A stretch of 64,000 bases of DNA from Megalonaias nervosa (GCA_016617855.1 JAECUM010001104.1:1-64000), one strand, 5' to 3'; shown: positions 33,820 through 46,704, counted from the first letter of the stretch. Program-made: numbers and translations. Notes: generated by a model not told the origin, from the sequence alone.

Positions 33820-36005
33820 GTACAAGTTTGAGTATGAAGCCAGTAAGTGTTGATCAAGGCTCTATTTGTAAGTTGTTATATTGTAAAACCATTGAAATTT
33901 TCTCAAGATTCTGTTTGAAGTTAACCTTTGTCCATGTAATTAAATTTTAGCTGATATTTTAAGTCTGTCACTAAACAATAGTTTTGATATAAAATCAGAA
34001 CAATAAAACTTTGATATTTGTAAATGTTTATATCAGTTTTTAATAATAAATAAACTGTTTTGTTCATTTAAGTAGGTTTGTCCCAATGTGCACTACATTG
34101 TACCATTGCAATATCTAATCAATGAGTTATTATTTAGAAGTTATATACCAGATATTTGAGTTTTGAATTATTACCACCAGATGGTTTTGTGACTGTTAAT
34201 AAATCAGATAAACTTAAATTTAAGTCCCTAGTGCTATTCTTACTGTAAGGATTCCCCACTTCAATAAAGAATCACACAGACCTCTTGGAGTGTAGGTCCA
34301 AGTTTAACTGGGACTCGATTTTAAAGTAGAGTTTATCGACCACAAAGAGCACAGTGAGTCACTGAATGGTCACCAATTGAATGGCCAGCACTATCCCACA
34401 ACAACTGAATAATTTTGCTGAGTTGAAATAGACATGATTAAAAATTTGTTTGGTCTATAACTGGTAGGATATTTCATGAAATGTAAATCTAATATGCATC
34501 ACTAAGTCAGTGTGTAACCATTTGTACAGTGAGATGTCCTTTTTCTTTTCTTTTATTTGCACAAAGCAACTGTACATGGAAATTCAGTGAAATAGAGAGA
34601 CAAGAAATATCAATTGACTTTACGCGAGACGATAGATCACTCCGCCTACCAAATCACGTGACTTAACCTCCGACAAACATGCAGTATTTGGCAAAGAAAT
34701 ATGTTTCAGTTTAAGTGATATGTTTATTTAATGTGATTTGTATTATTCTTAAAAATATAAAATTACAAAGTTGCATTAATTATACTGCAGTAGACAATAT
34801 TTATATATGTAGTTCAAGTTCGTACATTAATAACCTAAGTGTTTTATTCAGTAAATAATAACAATCAGTTGTAAAGCTGTTTAAGAACTTATTCATATGA
34901 AAGGAAACTTGCTCCAAAAGATGCTGATATATTTAGCAGATAATGGTATCCTTGTTAATTTTATCTGACCTATGTTTATACTGCCTTGGAAGTATATGAA
35001 ATTAAAAATTAATAACAAAATCGTAAATAATTACTGTTTAGAAGTATACTGTTGTACATAATTTTAAGGTCTGTTATGTTCGTCAGATGGAATTTTGATC
35101 AACGATGTCTGTTGATGTAAACATGTAAATGCATGCTTAATATATATATGGGAAGATAATTATTTGAAACCTTTATTTTGTATTTCTTTATTACTAATTA
35201 CATTTTTGTATCCCCATCCTCCTTCAACCCAATGAGAAAGTAAAGCATCATTGTGTCTGAAAGATCGAGACAATAAATTATTAGTTTTGGGACAAGCCAA
35301 CATTAAAGTTTAAATTTTCAAACTTTAAAATAATGCAGCCTTGGGTTCAGTGTTCCTATACAAGAATAAATAATATATGTCAAAGACCGAAAGTTAGGGG
35401 GTTCACCACTTATATTCTTGAAATGTTAATTTTTACATATATATTTTTCAATTTCAATTTCTTTTTTTTAAGCTATCAATGGGACATACTTTTATGCAAA
35501 CAAACACGTTGTAATTGCCATCAATTGTGTCTTTATTCAGCTGATTGTACACGCGATAAGTCGTTATCCATCAAAGTTCTGCCTATGTTTCGGGAAACGA
35601 ATACATCTAATTCCTAGATTTAGACGATATGGATATTGACTGTCAGAATTACAAGACTTCTTTTCACCGTTATCGATCGAGAAATCAACAAATCATTGCA
35701 AAATTTGTAAATACTTATCATAATCAATTCATTATTGCTACAAGCAGCTTGTCGGAGGAAAATGGCAGACTTAAGCAATGCCTGGAGTGTGTCTAATTTA
35801 CGCTCGCTGATTGGTTAATTGATCCAGCGTGACTGACAAGTGGCAATAGGTCAATTATGGCATTGTTATAACATCCTTTTGTGGGGACACCAGCATCTCA
35901 TCATCATTATCATTACAAATCATACATTCATGCTTATCAACAGCTTTATCTACACACATTTCAAACTCTTTCACTTGGCTAGGCATAATTTTATATTCCT
36001 GCATC
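33646..36005. other. Intronic, no gene; CpG-bearing patches
   Basis: An AAT microsatellite at 33776-33823. CpG-bearing patches at 34618-34680 and 35550-35835 contain the inverted pair CCTCCGACAA and TTGTCGGAGG. The rest is AT-rich without recognised content. Confidence 0.45.
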
Positions 36006-36505
36006 ATTGGGCTGTTTTGACATGAGTGTTTTGTTATGCAATCCTTGCATCATTGGTCTGGTTTGACATGAGTGCTTTGTTATGCAAGCCTTGCATCATC
36101 GGGCTGGTTTGACACGAGTGCTTTGTTAGGCAAACCTTGCATCATCGGGCTGGTTTGACACAAGTGTTTTGTTAGGCAAGTCTTGCATCATTGGGCTGGT
36201 TTGACATGACTGCTTTGTTAGGCAAGCCTTGCAACATCGGGCTGGTTTAACATGAGTGCCTTGTTAGGCAAGCCATGCATCATTGGGCTGGTTTGACATG
36301 AGCGCTTTGTTAGGCAAACCTTGCATCATCAGGAAGGTTTGACAGGAGTGTTTTGTTAGGCAAGCCTTGCATCATTGGTCTGGTTTGACATGAGTGCTTT
36401 GTTAGGCAAGCCTTGCATCATCGGGCTGGTTTGACATGAGTGCTTCGTTATGCAATCCTTGCATCATCAGGCTGGTTTGACATGAGTGTTTTGTTAGGCA
36501 AGCAA
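36006..36505. repeat. 45-46 bp minisatellite
   Basis: About 11 units with GGGCTGGTTTGACATGAGTG, CTTTGTTAGGCAAGCC and TTGCATCATC. Confidence 0.94.
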
Positions 36506-36540
36506 CAGTCCAACATGAGAATGGCATATGCTGCAAACAT

Positions 36541-36640
36541 ACATCCCCAACTGATGTTTGCCCTTCTGACTTTTATACTTACTGGGCATGACAAGACAAC
36601 TCTACATCCCCAACTGATGTTTGCCCTTCTCACTGTTCTT
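36541..36640. repeat. Two-unit 62-bp direct repeat
   Basis: CATCCCCAACTGATGTTTGC and CCTTCT occur at 36542 and 36604. Confidence 0.8.
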
Positions 36641-36902
36641 CTCTAAGAAGCTGGGGTGAGGTCAAAACAGGGAAGTGCAAAGACAAGTGTTTTACAATCA
36701 TATTGTTGTCACATAATGTTGTAAAGAGTTTATGCATAAATTTATGCATAGAACAAAAATGAACACATTGTATTTTACAGGGAAACATGCATTCAATTGA
36801 ACCCATGGAAATGCAAGTGTGAGGGAGATGGGCATTTAATTTATTCTGAACATTTATGTAAACATGCAAATAATAGAGGACAACAAGGTAGATTAATTCT
36901 GA

Positions 36903-37035
36903 AGCCATGGTAGCTCAGTTGCTAGCGTGCCGCTGACGGTTACCTCGGTGTATCCTTGGGAAATGCACTTTGCTTCTATTTCCATGGCATAATATAGCCA
37001 ATAATATGTTAAAAATGACAGTAAAACCCACAAAA
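36903..37035 (+). repeat. SINE-like repeat
   Basis: Box A-like TGGTAGCTCAGTTGCTAG, then ATCCTTGGGAAATGCACTTT, tail TATGTTAAAAATGACAGTAA then AACCCACAAAA. Same build as 3766-3925. Confidence 0.55.
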
Positions 37036-37274
37036 GCTGAGTCATCAAATATATATAACATATATATTATTAAATAACATAAATATAACATAAAGCATAT
37101 GATATGGTTAGGAAACATTACATAGCCTGACAGCAAATGCTGTATGACCCCTATAATATAAAACACATGATTTGGTTAGTACACATTTTACATGACCAAC
37201 CTGACAGCAAATGCTGTATGCTGTAAATTCCCTACAATACACAGCATTAGGTTAGTACACAATGCATTACTAAC

Positions 37275-37485
37275 CTGACTGCAGACTTTGGGATGGAACC
37301 ATATACGAGTACACTGAGTCCTCTGTACAGTCCCCGAACTCCATAGTCTCGGACAGTCACTTGTACACAATCTATTGGTCCTTTGTAACGTTTTGCAATG
37401 CCAGCTCGCTCATCAAGCTGAAGCTGTGTTTTGACGTATTCTGTTGGAAATGTGATGCAGATCTCCAATCCACCTGTGATGCCAC
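37275..37485 (-). CDS. SLC25A1: SLC25A1 second exon, first carrier signature
   Basis: A 211-bp exon with acceptor TTGCAG (37491-37486) and donor GTTAGT. It encodes [60 protein letters not shown] and YGSIPKSAV. It carries the first carrier signature (PTEYVK) at the end of helix 1, the first matrix helix with the GLYRG end, and the IPK-AVR contact segment of helix 2. SLC25A1 exchanges matrix citrate for malate across the inner mitochondrial membrane and feeds cytosolic acetyl-CoA for lipid synthesis. The exon starts with the last two bases of a split glycine codon, so an upstream exon must end xxG. That exon, with the start codon and about 30-35 residues, was not found. Confidence 0.96.
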
Positions 37486-40194
37486 CTGCAAGAAGTAATG
37501 TAGAGTAAAACTTTAAACACAGCCACTCGTATATTCATTGTTACAACTCTGAAAACATTTAGCAGCCGAAAACTTTACAAAAACAGCCAATGTAAGGTGT
37601 GATGAATGGACACATGTATGGATGATTGGATGGTACTTTATTGCCCAACCACTGTCATGTCAAGTATAAAGAAATATATGCTCTAGTTTTTAGTTCTTTC
37701 TATCTTGATATAAGTATTTGTTAACAATAGCTTTTTTTGTATAAATTGCGATGTTTTAATAGTTGCAGATATTATGTTCAAACACTTTCCTCATGTACTG
37801 GAATACATTTGATCATAATTGGTGTGGTTACTAGGCAAACGATATGTGTTTGTTTACTTAGTTCTGAAGTGCACATCAAACTATGAACTATGAAACATTA
37901 TACTGTTCCAAAGCAACAGACCTTGATCAAACTGATGCCCATGGTCCTTAAAATAAGAAATCCATCCAGGATTTGCAACAGACCTTTATCACATTGTGCA
38001 CATGCCCATGGTTCTTAATGTAACAAATCCACCCAGGATTTGCAATAGACCTTTATTACTCTGTGATGCCCATGGTCCTTAAAATAACAAATCCACCCAG
38101 AATTTGCAATAGAACTTTATCATACTGTGATGCCCATGGTTCATAAAATAACAAATTCACCCAGGATTTGCAAGATTTCACTTGCGGGGACAAAACAAGT
38201 GTTGCATCCACAAGCAGCTGATAAACTGTTGGTAAAGAATACTTAAACACTCTGCAAAACTAACAACTAATCCACAGGCTACGTATAAATTGTTAGTAAA
38301 AAATACATACAACGCTCTGCAACATCTTAGGCTTGTGTACTGTATTTATTAGTACAATAACAAAAAGTCCGTGATTAAAAAGTTGCACTTTTACCAAAGG
38401 TACCTATAACCATGAGAGCTATTTATTACCTCCTGAAGGGGGTACAAACAATTTATCTTATCAATAAGCATGATTTTTCTAAACCTTAAGTTTACATTTT
38501 CCATATTTATTTATTAAGTTAAAATGTCAAAATACCAGAATGAAAATTTTTATCAAATTTCACATTCAATGTCTTTTTTCTGTTGTTGATAAATCTGCAA
38601 CTGTTTTCTTTTTTCAGCAATGGTGGTTACATTTGATGGCAATTTGCTACCATCTATATAAATGTGACTAAGTCTAATCTGGTCAAATTCTGTTAAGGCG
38701 CTCTTAAAAAATTAACTTTTCTAATTTTTTGTCACATATCCATATTTGATGGCAAACTGGTATCAAGTGTACCAACTTAAAAACCCTTCCAGCCAGGAGG
38801 ATACTTCTATAAAATTTTGTCACATTCTGTTAGTGGTTTTTGAGAAGTCACTGAAAAGATTTTCTATTTGGCAAAATATCAATTTCTATCAATGCCCGTG
38901 TGTCTCCACTGTACACGGTCCTTTGCCGTATTGCTAGAGTATGTATGTCCATATGGCATCAGTCTTTAATATCATCGAGCCATTGTCTCCTTGGTCTTCC
39001 TCTTATTGCAGTTACAATCATCATTTTAAATACTCGTAACTGCCATAACATGATGTGTCATGCCAAAAAATCTAACCAACATTTGCTTCAAAAAACATGA
39101 TTTTCAGTTATCTTAGATGGAATAAAAAGTAATATTATATTACACTTCATCCATTTGTTCTCCTTTCTGCATTTTTCAAACAAATTTTGTTCTCATTCTG
39201 TAATCTTTATTTTGTACAACGTCCCTTTTTGTTCCCAAACAGTTCCTAATATCCACACGCCAGAATCCATCTGTAGCATCTTGTTTCAAAAGTCAATAAC
39301 CTGTCTCTGTCTTAATTACTCAGTGTCCACGTTTTGCAGGTGTACAGATCACAGAACACGTGTCCTGATCATGCCAAGTCTGGTTCCAGATATTGCTGAA
39401 TCCAGACATGGCACCCACTGCCTTTGCCATTGCTGAATCAAGACATGGCATCTATTGCCTTTGCCATTACTGAATCCAGACAGGGCATCTATTGCATTTG
39501 CCATCAGTCTTTTGATCTACCAGCCAACTTGTTTACTGAACTACCTATGTCCCCCACCCCCACCTCTGGATTCAGGATTCAACATGTTCCTTGTCATCTA
39601 CTCATCATCATGAAACTCACTACTAGTGCAAATACATGTATTATCACCCACCCTCAATTAGTTTGCAGGTTACAAGGTAGCATTCTAATCACATAAGAAA
39701 ATTTACCATTGGACCTCCACTACTTTTCCCAGAAAGATACTGTATCCAGGATCTGAAGATTTCAATGTCATTACCTCAGTCTTATAAACACATCATAACA
39801 AAACATGATCACTGTGGAACCAGTGTACTATATGGAGTTACAAATATGAGTCCATAATGCTTATAAAAATGTGACTTGAGACATCTGGTCCAGATTTTTC
39901 ATCCTGTTGCATCCAGAAATTGAAATCTTCATTGCCATCTCAATCTTGGTCATATAACATCATACAAAATGATGACCTGTTTTCATTTGGTGCAGGTGAA
40001 ATTCAGGTTACAAGAAACACCTAATACAAGACAGATGACCTATCAAAATTCATTTGCATAAGTGTCGATATAAAAAAGAATCCCCTGAACATACTCATGC
40101 TCCTGTAGACTAAACAAATTAAAGATAAGATCATTTACTAGTATTTCTTTTGGCTTCCGAACGCTGAAAGTACATGTAATTCTGATATTCAAAT
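37486..40194. other. Probable SLC25A1 first intron or 5' flank
   Basis: A 62-bp four-unit array lies at 37917-38180 (GATGCCCATGGTCCTTAAAA core), dispersed repeat units at 38560-38890, and a 37-bp three-unit array at 39398-39505 (ACATGGCATCTATTGCCTTT core). No exon was recognised. Confidence 0.5.
37917..38180. repeat. 62-bp tandem repeat, four units
   Basis: Units share GATGCCCATGGTCCTTAAAA and AAATCCACCCAGGATTTGCA. Confidence 0.9.
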
Positions 40195-41072
40195 TAGCAC
40201 CATTTTATGTAGGGACCCATCAAGAAATCTTAAGTCTTCTGCTGAAAATTCCATGCTATGACTTTCCATTTTGCAACAGCAAAATTTTGAAGATGGCTTC
40301 TAAAGTGGCCATGCTGAATATCAGACAGGCACTGTTTCCATTTAGGACCAACAAGACATCATAATAAGCCTTTGGTGAAATTAAAATGTAGATATGACCA
40401 TACACCTAGAAGAGACAATAACAAGACCTTCACGATGACCATTTTGGCAGCAATAGTGGACAGCAGACAGCAGCATTTTTGTTTACAACCAACTTGACAT
40501 CATAAGAAGTCTTTCAGAGAAAACGCCTTGTTAACATTACATCATTCTGGAGAAGTAGTGATAAGATGTTCAAGACAGCCACTGTGGTGTGAGCAGCATC
40601 ATTTTCACATAGGACCAACCAGACAAAAAAGAAGTCTCTTAGTAAAACCCTTGTGCTGATAAGGCCCTCCATTCTGGAGGGGTAGCAATAATAAGATTTT
40701 CATGAGGGTTTCCAAGGCAGGCCACACTGGATGAAAAAGCAGTGCCATTTTCATTTAAGAGCAACCAGACATTGTAGGAAGTCTTAAAGTGAAAACCCCA
40801 TGTTGTCATTGCCATCCATTTAGGAGGAGTAGCCATAACAAGATTTGCAAGATGGCTGCTGTGGTGGCCATCTTGAAAACCAGATTGAAACATCTTCATC
40901 TAGGACCAGCCTGGCATCACAAGAAGTATTCTGGTGATAATCCCATGGCAATATGACTTTTCATTCAAGAGAAGTAACAATAACAAGATTTTAATATTGG
41001 TTGCTGTGGTGGCCATATTCAACATCAGATTGGCACCATTTTCATTTTAGACCAGCCAGATATCAAAAGACG
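40195..41072. repeat. Satellite-like array, six units of about 120-160 bp
   Basis: Units share CACCATTTTCATTTAGGACC, AACCAGACATCATAAGAAGT and AAGATTTTCAAGATGGCTGC. Same family as 9738-10590. Confidence 0.8.
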
Positions 41073-41554
41073 TAGCTAAAAACCATAAAGCTGATTTTAA
41101 AATCTGCTACAGCGGAAAAGTGACATCATGCATAATGCATATTAAATGTGACAATATATATTCTGTAACTGAAATGATGTTCATGGAACGCACATCAAAT
41201 GTTTGCTAACTATTGAGTCAGTCATAATTTCCCATTTATGGTAGTAGATAACTTTTCAGATCTAGTCAAAATAATGTTTCCTGACTGAAAAATTACACAA
41301 ATGTTCCAATACAAATTGATAAAAACTACTAAGAGACACATTAGCTTTGGGTCCTTGCTTGGACAAGCTAGTCAAAGACATATGTCACAACTAAAAATTC
41401 ACCATTCTCATTGAAACTCATTCTTTTGAAGTCCAAACTCCTGACCAAATTTTGCAATATCCTGATTTGTGTCAAGATGACTTCTCTGTTCTATCACATG
41501 TCTGCTGATTCTTTAGCATTTAATGACACATCAATACATTAAAAGGTTATACCA

Positions 41555-41705
41555 TGTAGACTCAATTAGACTAGAGTGTATTGCTCTGAGACACATCACT
41601 GCAGCCAATCTGGCATTGCCTGAACAAGATTCCAACCCACACCCTTCTGGTCATATGTCTGGCACACTAACCACTGAACCACTGTGGCTGCTTCACCTCT
41701 TATGG
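41555..41705 (-). repeat. tRNA-like SINE head
   Basis: The minus strand carries a box A-like CAGTGGTTCAGTGGTTAGTG and a box B-like GTGGGTTGGAATC. A truncated relative of the SINEs at 44600-44915 and 61725-62035. Confidence 0.55.
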
Positions 41706-41825
41706 TGTAACTTTATTATCAGGACCTTGTTAATCCAGTCCATCAGTTTATAGAAACCACTTGTACAATGTCCCTAGTGTGTTGATTTAATACAAGTCAA
41801 CCTGGTTTAATATTATCCCAATCAT

Positions 41826-42362
41826 TTAGGTGTCTCCTGAGTCCTTCAGATAAACAAGGTTTTGTGTGTCAAGAGTCATTCAGATAAATAAGGGTTTATG
41901 TGTCTCCTGAGGAGTTCAGATAAACAAGGTTTTATGTGTCCCCAGAGTCCTTCTGATAAACAAGGCTTTATGTGTCCCCAGAGTCCTTCTGATAAACAAG
42001 GTTTTATGTGTCCCCAGAGTCCTTCTGATAAACAAGGTTTTATGTGTCCCCAGAGTCCTTCTGATAAACAAGGTTTTATGTGTCCCCAGAGTCCTTCTGA
42101 TAAACAAGGTTTTATGTGTCCCCAGAGTCCTTCTGATAAACAAGGTTTTGTGTGTCAAGAGTCATTCAGATAAATAAGGGTTTATGTGTCTCCTAAAAAG
42201 TTCAGATAAACAAGGTTTTATGTGTCCCCCGAGCCCTTCTGATAAACAAGGTTTTATGTCACCCGAGTCTTCCAGATAAACAAGGTTGTACGTGTCCCCT
42301 GAGAAGTGAAAATAAACAAGGTTGTATGTGCCCCCTAAAGAAGTCAGATAAACAAGGTTTTA
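41826..42362. repeat. 36-bp minisatellite
   Basis: About 14 units of TCAGATAAACAAGGTTTTAT followed by GTGTCCCCxGAGTCCT. The central seven units are nearly identical (CTTCTGATAAACAAGG type). Open frames on both strands here are by-products of the 12-codon periodicity. Confidence 0.95.
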
Positions 42363-43400
42363 CTCTACATGAAAAATAAATGTTTTTATTTGAAGGAATA
42401 GATGAAGAGGCAGAAATTGTATTACCATGAAGTTATAAAGCTTTTATCAGATCTGAAAATTGATTATTCAGCAGATGATACCAGTACTAACTCATTTACT
42501 CTCCAAGACAGAATGGATCTGATTTAGTGTACTGGAATTGCACAAGATAACAACATAATCAATATTGGTACCACAGACAGCAAGATATTTATTTTTAAGA
42601 CAATTTCCTGGTCAGTACTTTTCATAAGGATGCTGCTACCTTTTTCAGATTTAATTTTCCATCTCACTGCCCAATCATACTGGGTTGCAGCAAACAAGTC
42701 ACACGTCAACAAACAGAACAGCAATGTTCCCAAAGATGAAAAACGAAATATTCAGTGCTGCTCCTGGGATTCCATTGCCAGTGAACAGTCCTCTTCCTCT
42801 ATATGTAGGGACATAAAACATTAAAAACAGACAGCAATTATTGAACTGGCAGTGCTAGCTATATGACAATTTGACAGTTTTGCCACCTTAACTTTGCAGA
42901 CTGCATTGAACTATCATTATACATTGTAATAAATACTTCACCAAGTAACTCATGAAGACGCACAATAGTCAAGATTTGAGAGAAAATGGACACAATTACA
43001 GAGAAACCCATGATCTAATGATCAGGGTACACCAAGGTGGAATAATGATATTTAAAAATGTTTAGAGGGCATGTATGAATTTCACCAATATTGAATAAAT
43101 GAAAAAGTCTTGATTCAGGATGCAAAAACCAAATTTAATCTGACCATTACTCAAATTTTGATGTAAGAAGATGGAAACCAAATCTTAAAGCTTTGATATT
43201 AAGACAGATACTAAAGTTGATTTTAATCTGTATAGTACAATATGAATGAACAGAAATGAAATTCATGACAAAATGGCAAACATAAAGGTTAAACGAGGGT
43301 TGTGTCCACTCAAATTTTGTTGGAGAAAGGTTAAAATCAAACCTGACTGATTTCACTGATGTTAAATCTAACCAACTCCAAGTCCAGCCCATTATGCATA
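42363..43400. other. Nothing seen
   Basis: No coding frame or repeat recognised. Confidence 0.4.
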
Positions 43401-43818
43401 CCATATATACTGATTTGTATGCGAGTATATCTGGTATGCACTGCATAGCCTCAGATCTTTGTACTGTATATACCCATAAGATGGAACTACACACTGCACA
43501 GAACAAGATCTTTGTACCGTACATATCCATATGATGGAACAACACACTGCAAAGACCCAGATCTGTGTACCATAAATACCCATACGCTGGATCCAACTGC
43601 ACACTGCACAGAACCAGACCTGTGTACTGTATATACTCACTTATAAGTTAGATCCATCTGCACACTGCACAGATCCAGATCTGTGGTTGCATAATGCAAT
43701 GGCAGATCCGGGTCTATACAGTTCGGAGTAAATGAACAAATAAGAAAGACTGTTATGCTGGCACATTAAGATCTATGTTGTTTGCAGTTGGACTCGGCTT
43801 ATAAATGAATATATATGG
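43401..43818. mobile_element. Hairpin MITE, copy 3, with internal amplification
   Basis: Left end CCATATATAC at 43401 and right end ATATATATGG at 43818. Between about 43430 and 43690 the left arm is present about five times (CAGATCTxTGTAC, GTATATACCCAT, GGATCCAACTGCACACTGCA). The right half has GGCAGATCCGGGTCTATACA and GTTTGCAGTTGGACTCGGCT. TA flanks both ends. Confidence 0.72.
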
Positions 43819-44553
43819 TAATCAATTGGAAAGAAAATTTGTGGAATATGGGACAGAAAGACATTTTGAATGCTGGACATGACAACACTATGGATACAGA
43901 GGGTACAAAGGTACTGACCATCAAACTTAATTTGTACATATAGGAATAAAGTACATCATACATCAATATGTTTAAGGTTAAAAACTGGTTTCATTAACAC
44001 TTGATTAAATTCAAGTTTTACCAACCAACCTCAATCATGAATGTCTCGTTTTTTTTAATAGCAATCTCACATGTTGTTATGCAAGTTGTAAAACATTCTT
44101 AACTTAAGTAAATTGACATTTTAAAATGGGTATGTTTTCTGGATTGATTTTGTTGTTACTCACTGCTGTTTTTATTGCCTGAGCACTTGTGGAATTACAA
44201 ACCCTGCCCAGATCATCTGAAATGCAGGGCTCACTGTATAAAATATATGTTCATTTACAAGTACAAGAATATATAACTTTTTTCACAGACAATGATATAA
44301 ATAGTATACATGTAGTTATTCATTCCTCGATACAGCTTGTTACTTAGCCTTTTCACTTTAATATTTTGGGAAAAATCAACAAGATTCCCCAAACACAATA
44401 CATGTTACCAGCTGTGGCCACTATTACTGATAGCAATCAATGTTTTAAATTTGCTCATCACCACACACACCCAACTGCAAATACTGCATGCATGTATCTA
44501 TGTATACATAGGGTTTATTGGCACCTCAGTACAAATCCTGACTATATAATGCA

Positions 44554-44555
<2 letters not shown>

Positions 44556-44598
<43 letters not shown>
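44556..44598. repeat. GT then GA microsatellite
   Basis: GT run followed by GA run at the edge of the minus-strand SINE. Confidence 0.9.
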
Positions 44599-44599
44599 T

Positions 44600-44915
44600 C
44601 TGGATTTGTAATGCAGCTTTTACAATTTTTTCAGTCATATTGCTATGATGTCTGCATTGTGGCAGTTTATAGTGATGTCTAGCACTGAGGCATCATCATG
44701 CAGACATGTAGCATGATGTCCCACCCAGTCACATTATCCTTACACATGCCAACCAGTCCTAACACTAACCTCTTAATGCTGAGCACCTAGTAAGGCAGCT
44801 GTTAGTGCCATTTTTATAAGTCTTTGGTATGACTTGGCCAGGGTTCGAATCTGCAAACTCCCACATCTGAGTTGGACATTCTAACCACTAGGCTGCTGCA
44901 GCAGTCTTTAATGCA
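44600..44915 (-). repeat. tRNA-headed SINE, copy 1
   Basis: On the minus strand the head has box A CCTAGTGGTTAGAATGTCC and box B CAGATTCGAACCC. The body is closely shared with 61725-62035 (AGTCCTAACACTAAC, GTGGCAGTTTATAGTGATG, AATGCTGAGCACCTAGT on the plus strand). Confidence 0.75.
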
Positions 44916-45141
44916 CAGTAAGTTTAGGTATAAAAAAAACAACATACTAAACAACAAGAAAGGCAAAAGTGTGAAATACTTAAAATGCAAAAATGTAAAG
45001 AAATGAACTCTAAAATGTTTAAGACCTAGTCATCTGGAACTTCATCACTGGATGCATTCCTGGGCTAAAAGGTTGCCTCCTTAAGACACCTCTTTCAGCT
45101 TGAAGGAGGGTACATCAGGACTATTCTACATTACCATGCCT

Positions 45142-45166
45142 CCCCGGGGGGGGGGGGGAGGGGGGT
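45142..45166. other. Guanine run
   Basis: CCCC, then a 14-base-class G run, A, then GGGGGG. It could form a G-quadruplex or a C4/G hairpin, and could also be a length-error-prone site in the assembly. Confidence 0.6.
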
Positions 45167-45237
45167 TTTTGTTGCAAATATTCTGCTGATAGACACAATA
45201 CGTATTCATTTTATGGTATATAGGTAACTGCATATGT

Positions 45238-46018
45238 AGTAACATAATCATTGAGTATCCATTATACATTGCTACAAAGGGCAACATCAGTGGATATCAG
45301 TATACACAGGTACATATGGGACATGAATCATTGGGTATCCATTTAAATTTGGTACATAAAGCAATTGAATCAACGAGTATCATTATACATGTGTACATTT
45401 TGGCAACATAATCACTTGTTATCCAGTATATGTGGAATACATATGGCAACATAATCACTTGGTGTCCAGTATATGTGGGTACATATGGCAATATAATCAC
45501 TTTGTATCCAGTAGATGTGGGTATATATGGCAACATAATCACTTGGTATCCAGTATATGTGGAATACATATAGCAATATAATCACTTGGTATCCAGTATA
45601 TAGTTACATATAGCAACATAATCACTGAGTATCCAGTATATGTGGAATACATATGGCAACATAATCATTGGATATTCAATACATGTGGGTACAGATGGCA
45701 ACATAATTAATGGGTATCCAGTATACTGTACAGTATATGGATACACAATACAACATAATCATTGGGTATTCAGTATGTGGGTAATATGTACCAACATAAT
45801 CATTAAATATCTAGAATTATGTGAGTACATAGGGCAATGTAATCATAGATATCCTTATACATGGGTACAATGGCAAAATAATAATAAAAAATACACTATA
45901 TGCGAGTACATAGGGCAACATAATTACCGGACATCCTGTATACATGTACATGGGCACATATAGCAACATAATCAATGGGTATCCCTTCTACCCTGGTGCA
46001 TATGGCAAAAGAATCAAT
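45238..46018. repeat. 43-45 bp minisatellite
   Basis: About 17 units with GGCAACATAATCACTTGGTA, TCCAGTATATGTGG and TACATAT. Confidence 0.93.
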
Positions 46019-46331
46019 GCTTGGAGGAAGGTGAACATGGCATTCAGTAGTTGGGATAAAACACTCCTATCATTCTTGTTAGAGCCTAGGAAATCAATGT
46101 TTGTAACAATCCCATTCATAACAATAAGAGACTTACTACAATAGAAATTGTGTTGCAAGGAAATTTAGCAAGATGAAATTGACGGTCACAAGAAGGCTGT
46201 ACACAGATTCTCAATACTGCAAAAACGAAATGATTTGATAAATCTTGAATATTCATTCGGCTATTAATTTTTATAGGCAATTAGTGACAACTTTTTCTAG
46301 TACTTTTAAGGTTCCTTATTTGGTGATAGAC

Positions 46332-46516
46332 ATATAAATGAGCAGTACAAGAAAATACACACCAAGACATAACTGAGCAGTACAAGAAAATACACACCAA
46401 GACATATAACTGAGCAGTACAAGAAAATACACACCAAGACATATAGCTGAGCAGTACAAGAAAAAACACACCAAGACATATAACTGAGCAGTTCAAGAAA
46501 ATATACACCAAGACAT
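46332..46516. repeat. 37-bp minisatellite
   Basis: Five units of TGAGCAGTACAAGAAAATAC followed by ACACCAAGACATATAAC. Confidence 0.95.
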
Positions 46517-46704
46517 TTTCAAGTGATTTTGGATTGCTTGGACCCTTAGCTATGTGAAAATATCAATTTTGTTTTAAAAATGGAGCCCAACAATTTTAAT
46601 TATTAAGTTGTTTGCACTACATTATTTCTTCATGCATTTCAAAAAATGTAAAAAGTGTTCGAACTTGCCCAAAGCGAAATAGCAGCTGCACTGCCAAATA
46701 TGGT

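Larger units (their letters stand above)
23649..37274 (-). other. SLC25A1 intron, 13.6 kb
   Basis: Donor GTTAGT (37274-37269), acceptor CTTTTAG. It carries a LINE copy with a nested self-insertion (24300-26610), a SINE (27440-27620), arrays at 27890-28035, 28205-28437, 33410-33645 and 36006-36505, dispersed repeat families near 28800-31340, and microsatellites. No other exon was recognised. Confidence 0.85.
43819..45235. other. SINE and short repeats only
   Basis: Apart from the SINE at 44600-44915 and a TG/GA microsatellite at 44556-44598, nothing is recognised. Confidence 0.45.

Noticed and set aside
41898..42173. Plus- and minus-strand frames with 12-residue SPSDKQGFMCPQ-type repeats
   Set aside because: The 36-bp unit is a multiple of three, so any open unit stays open. 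Both strands are open, which argues for a by-product of the repeat.
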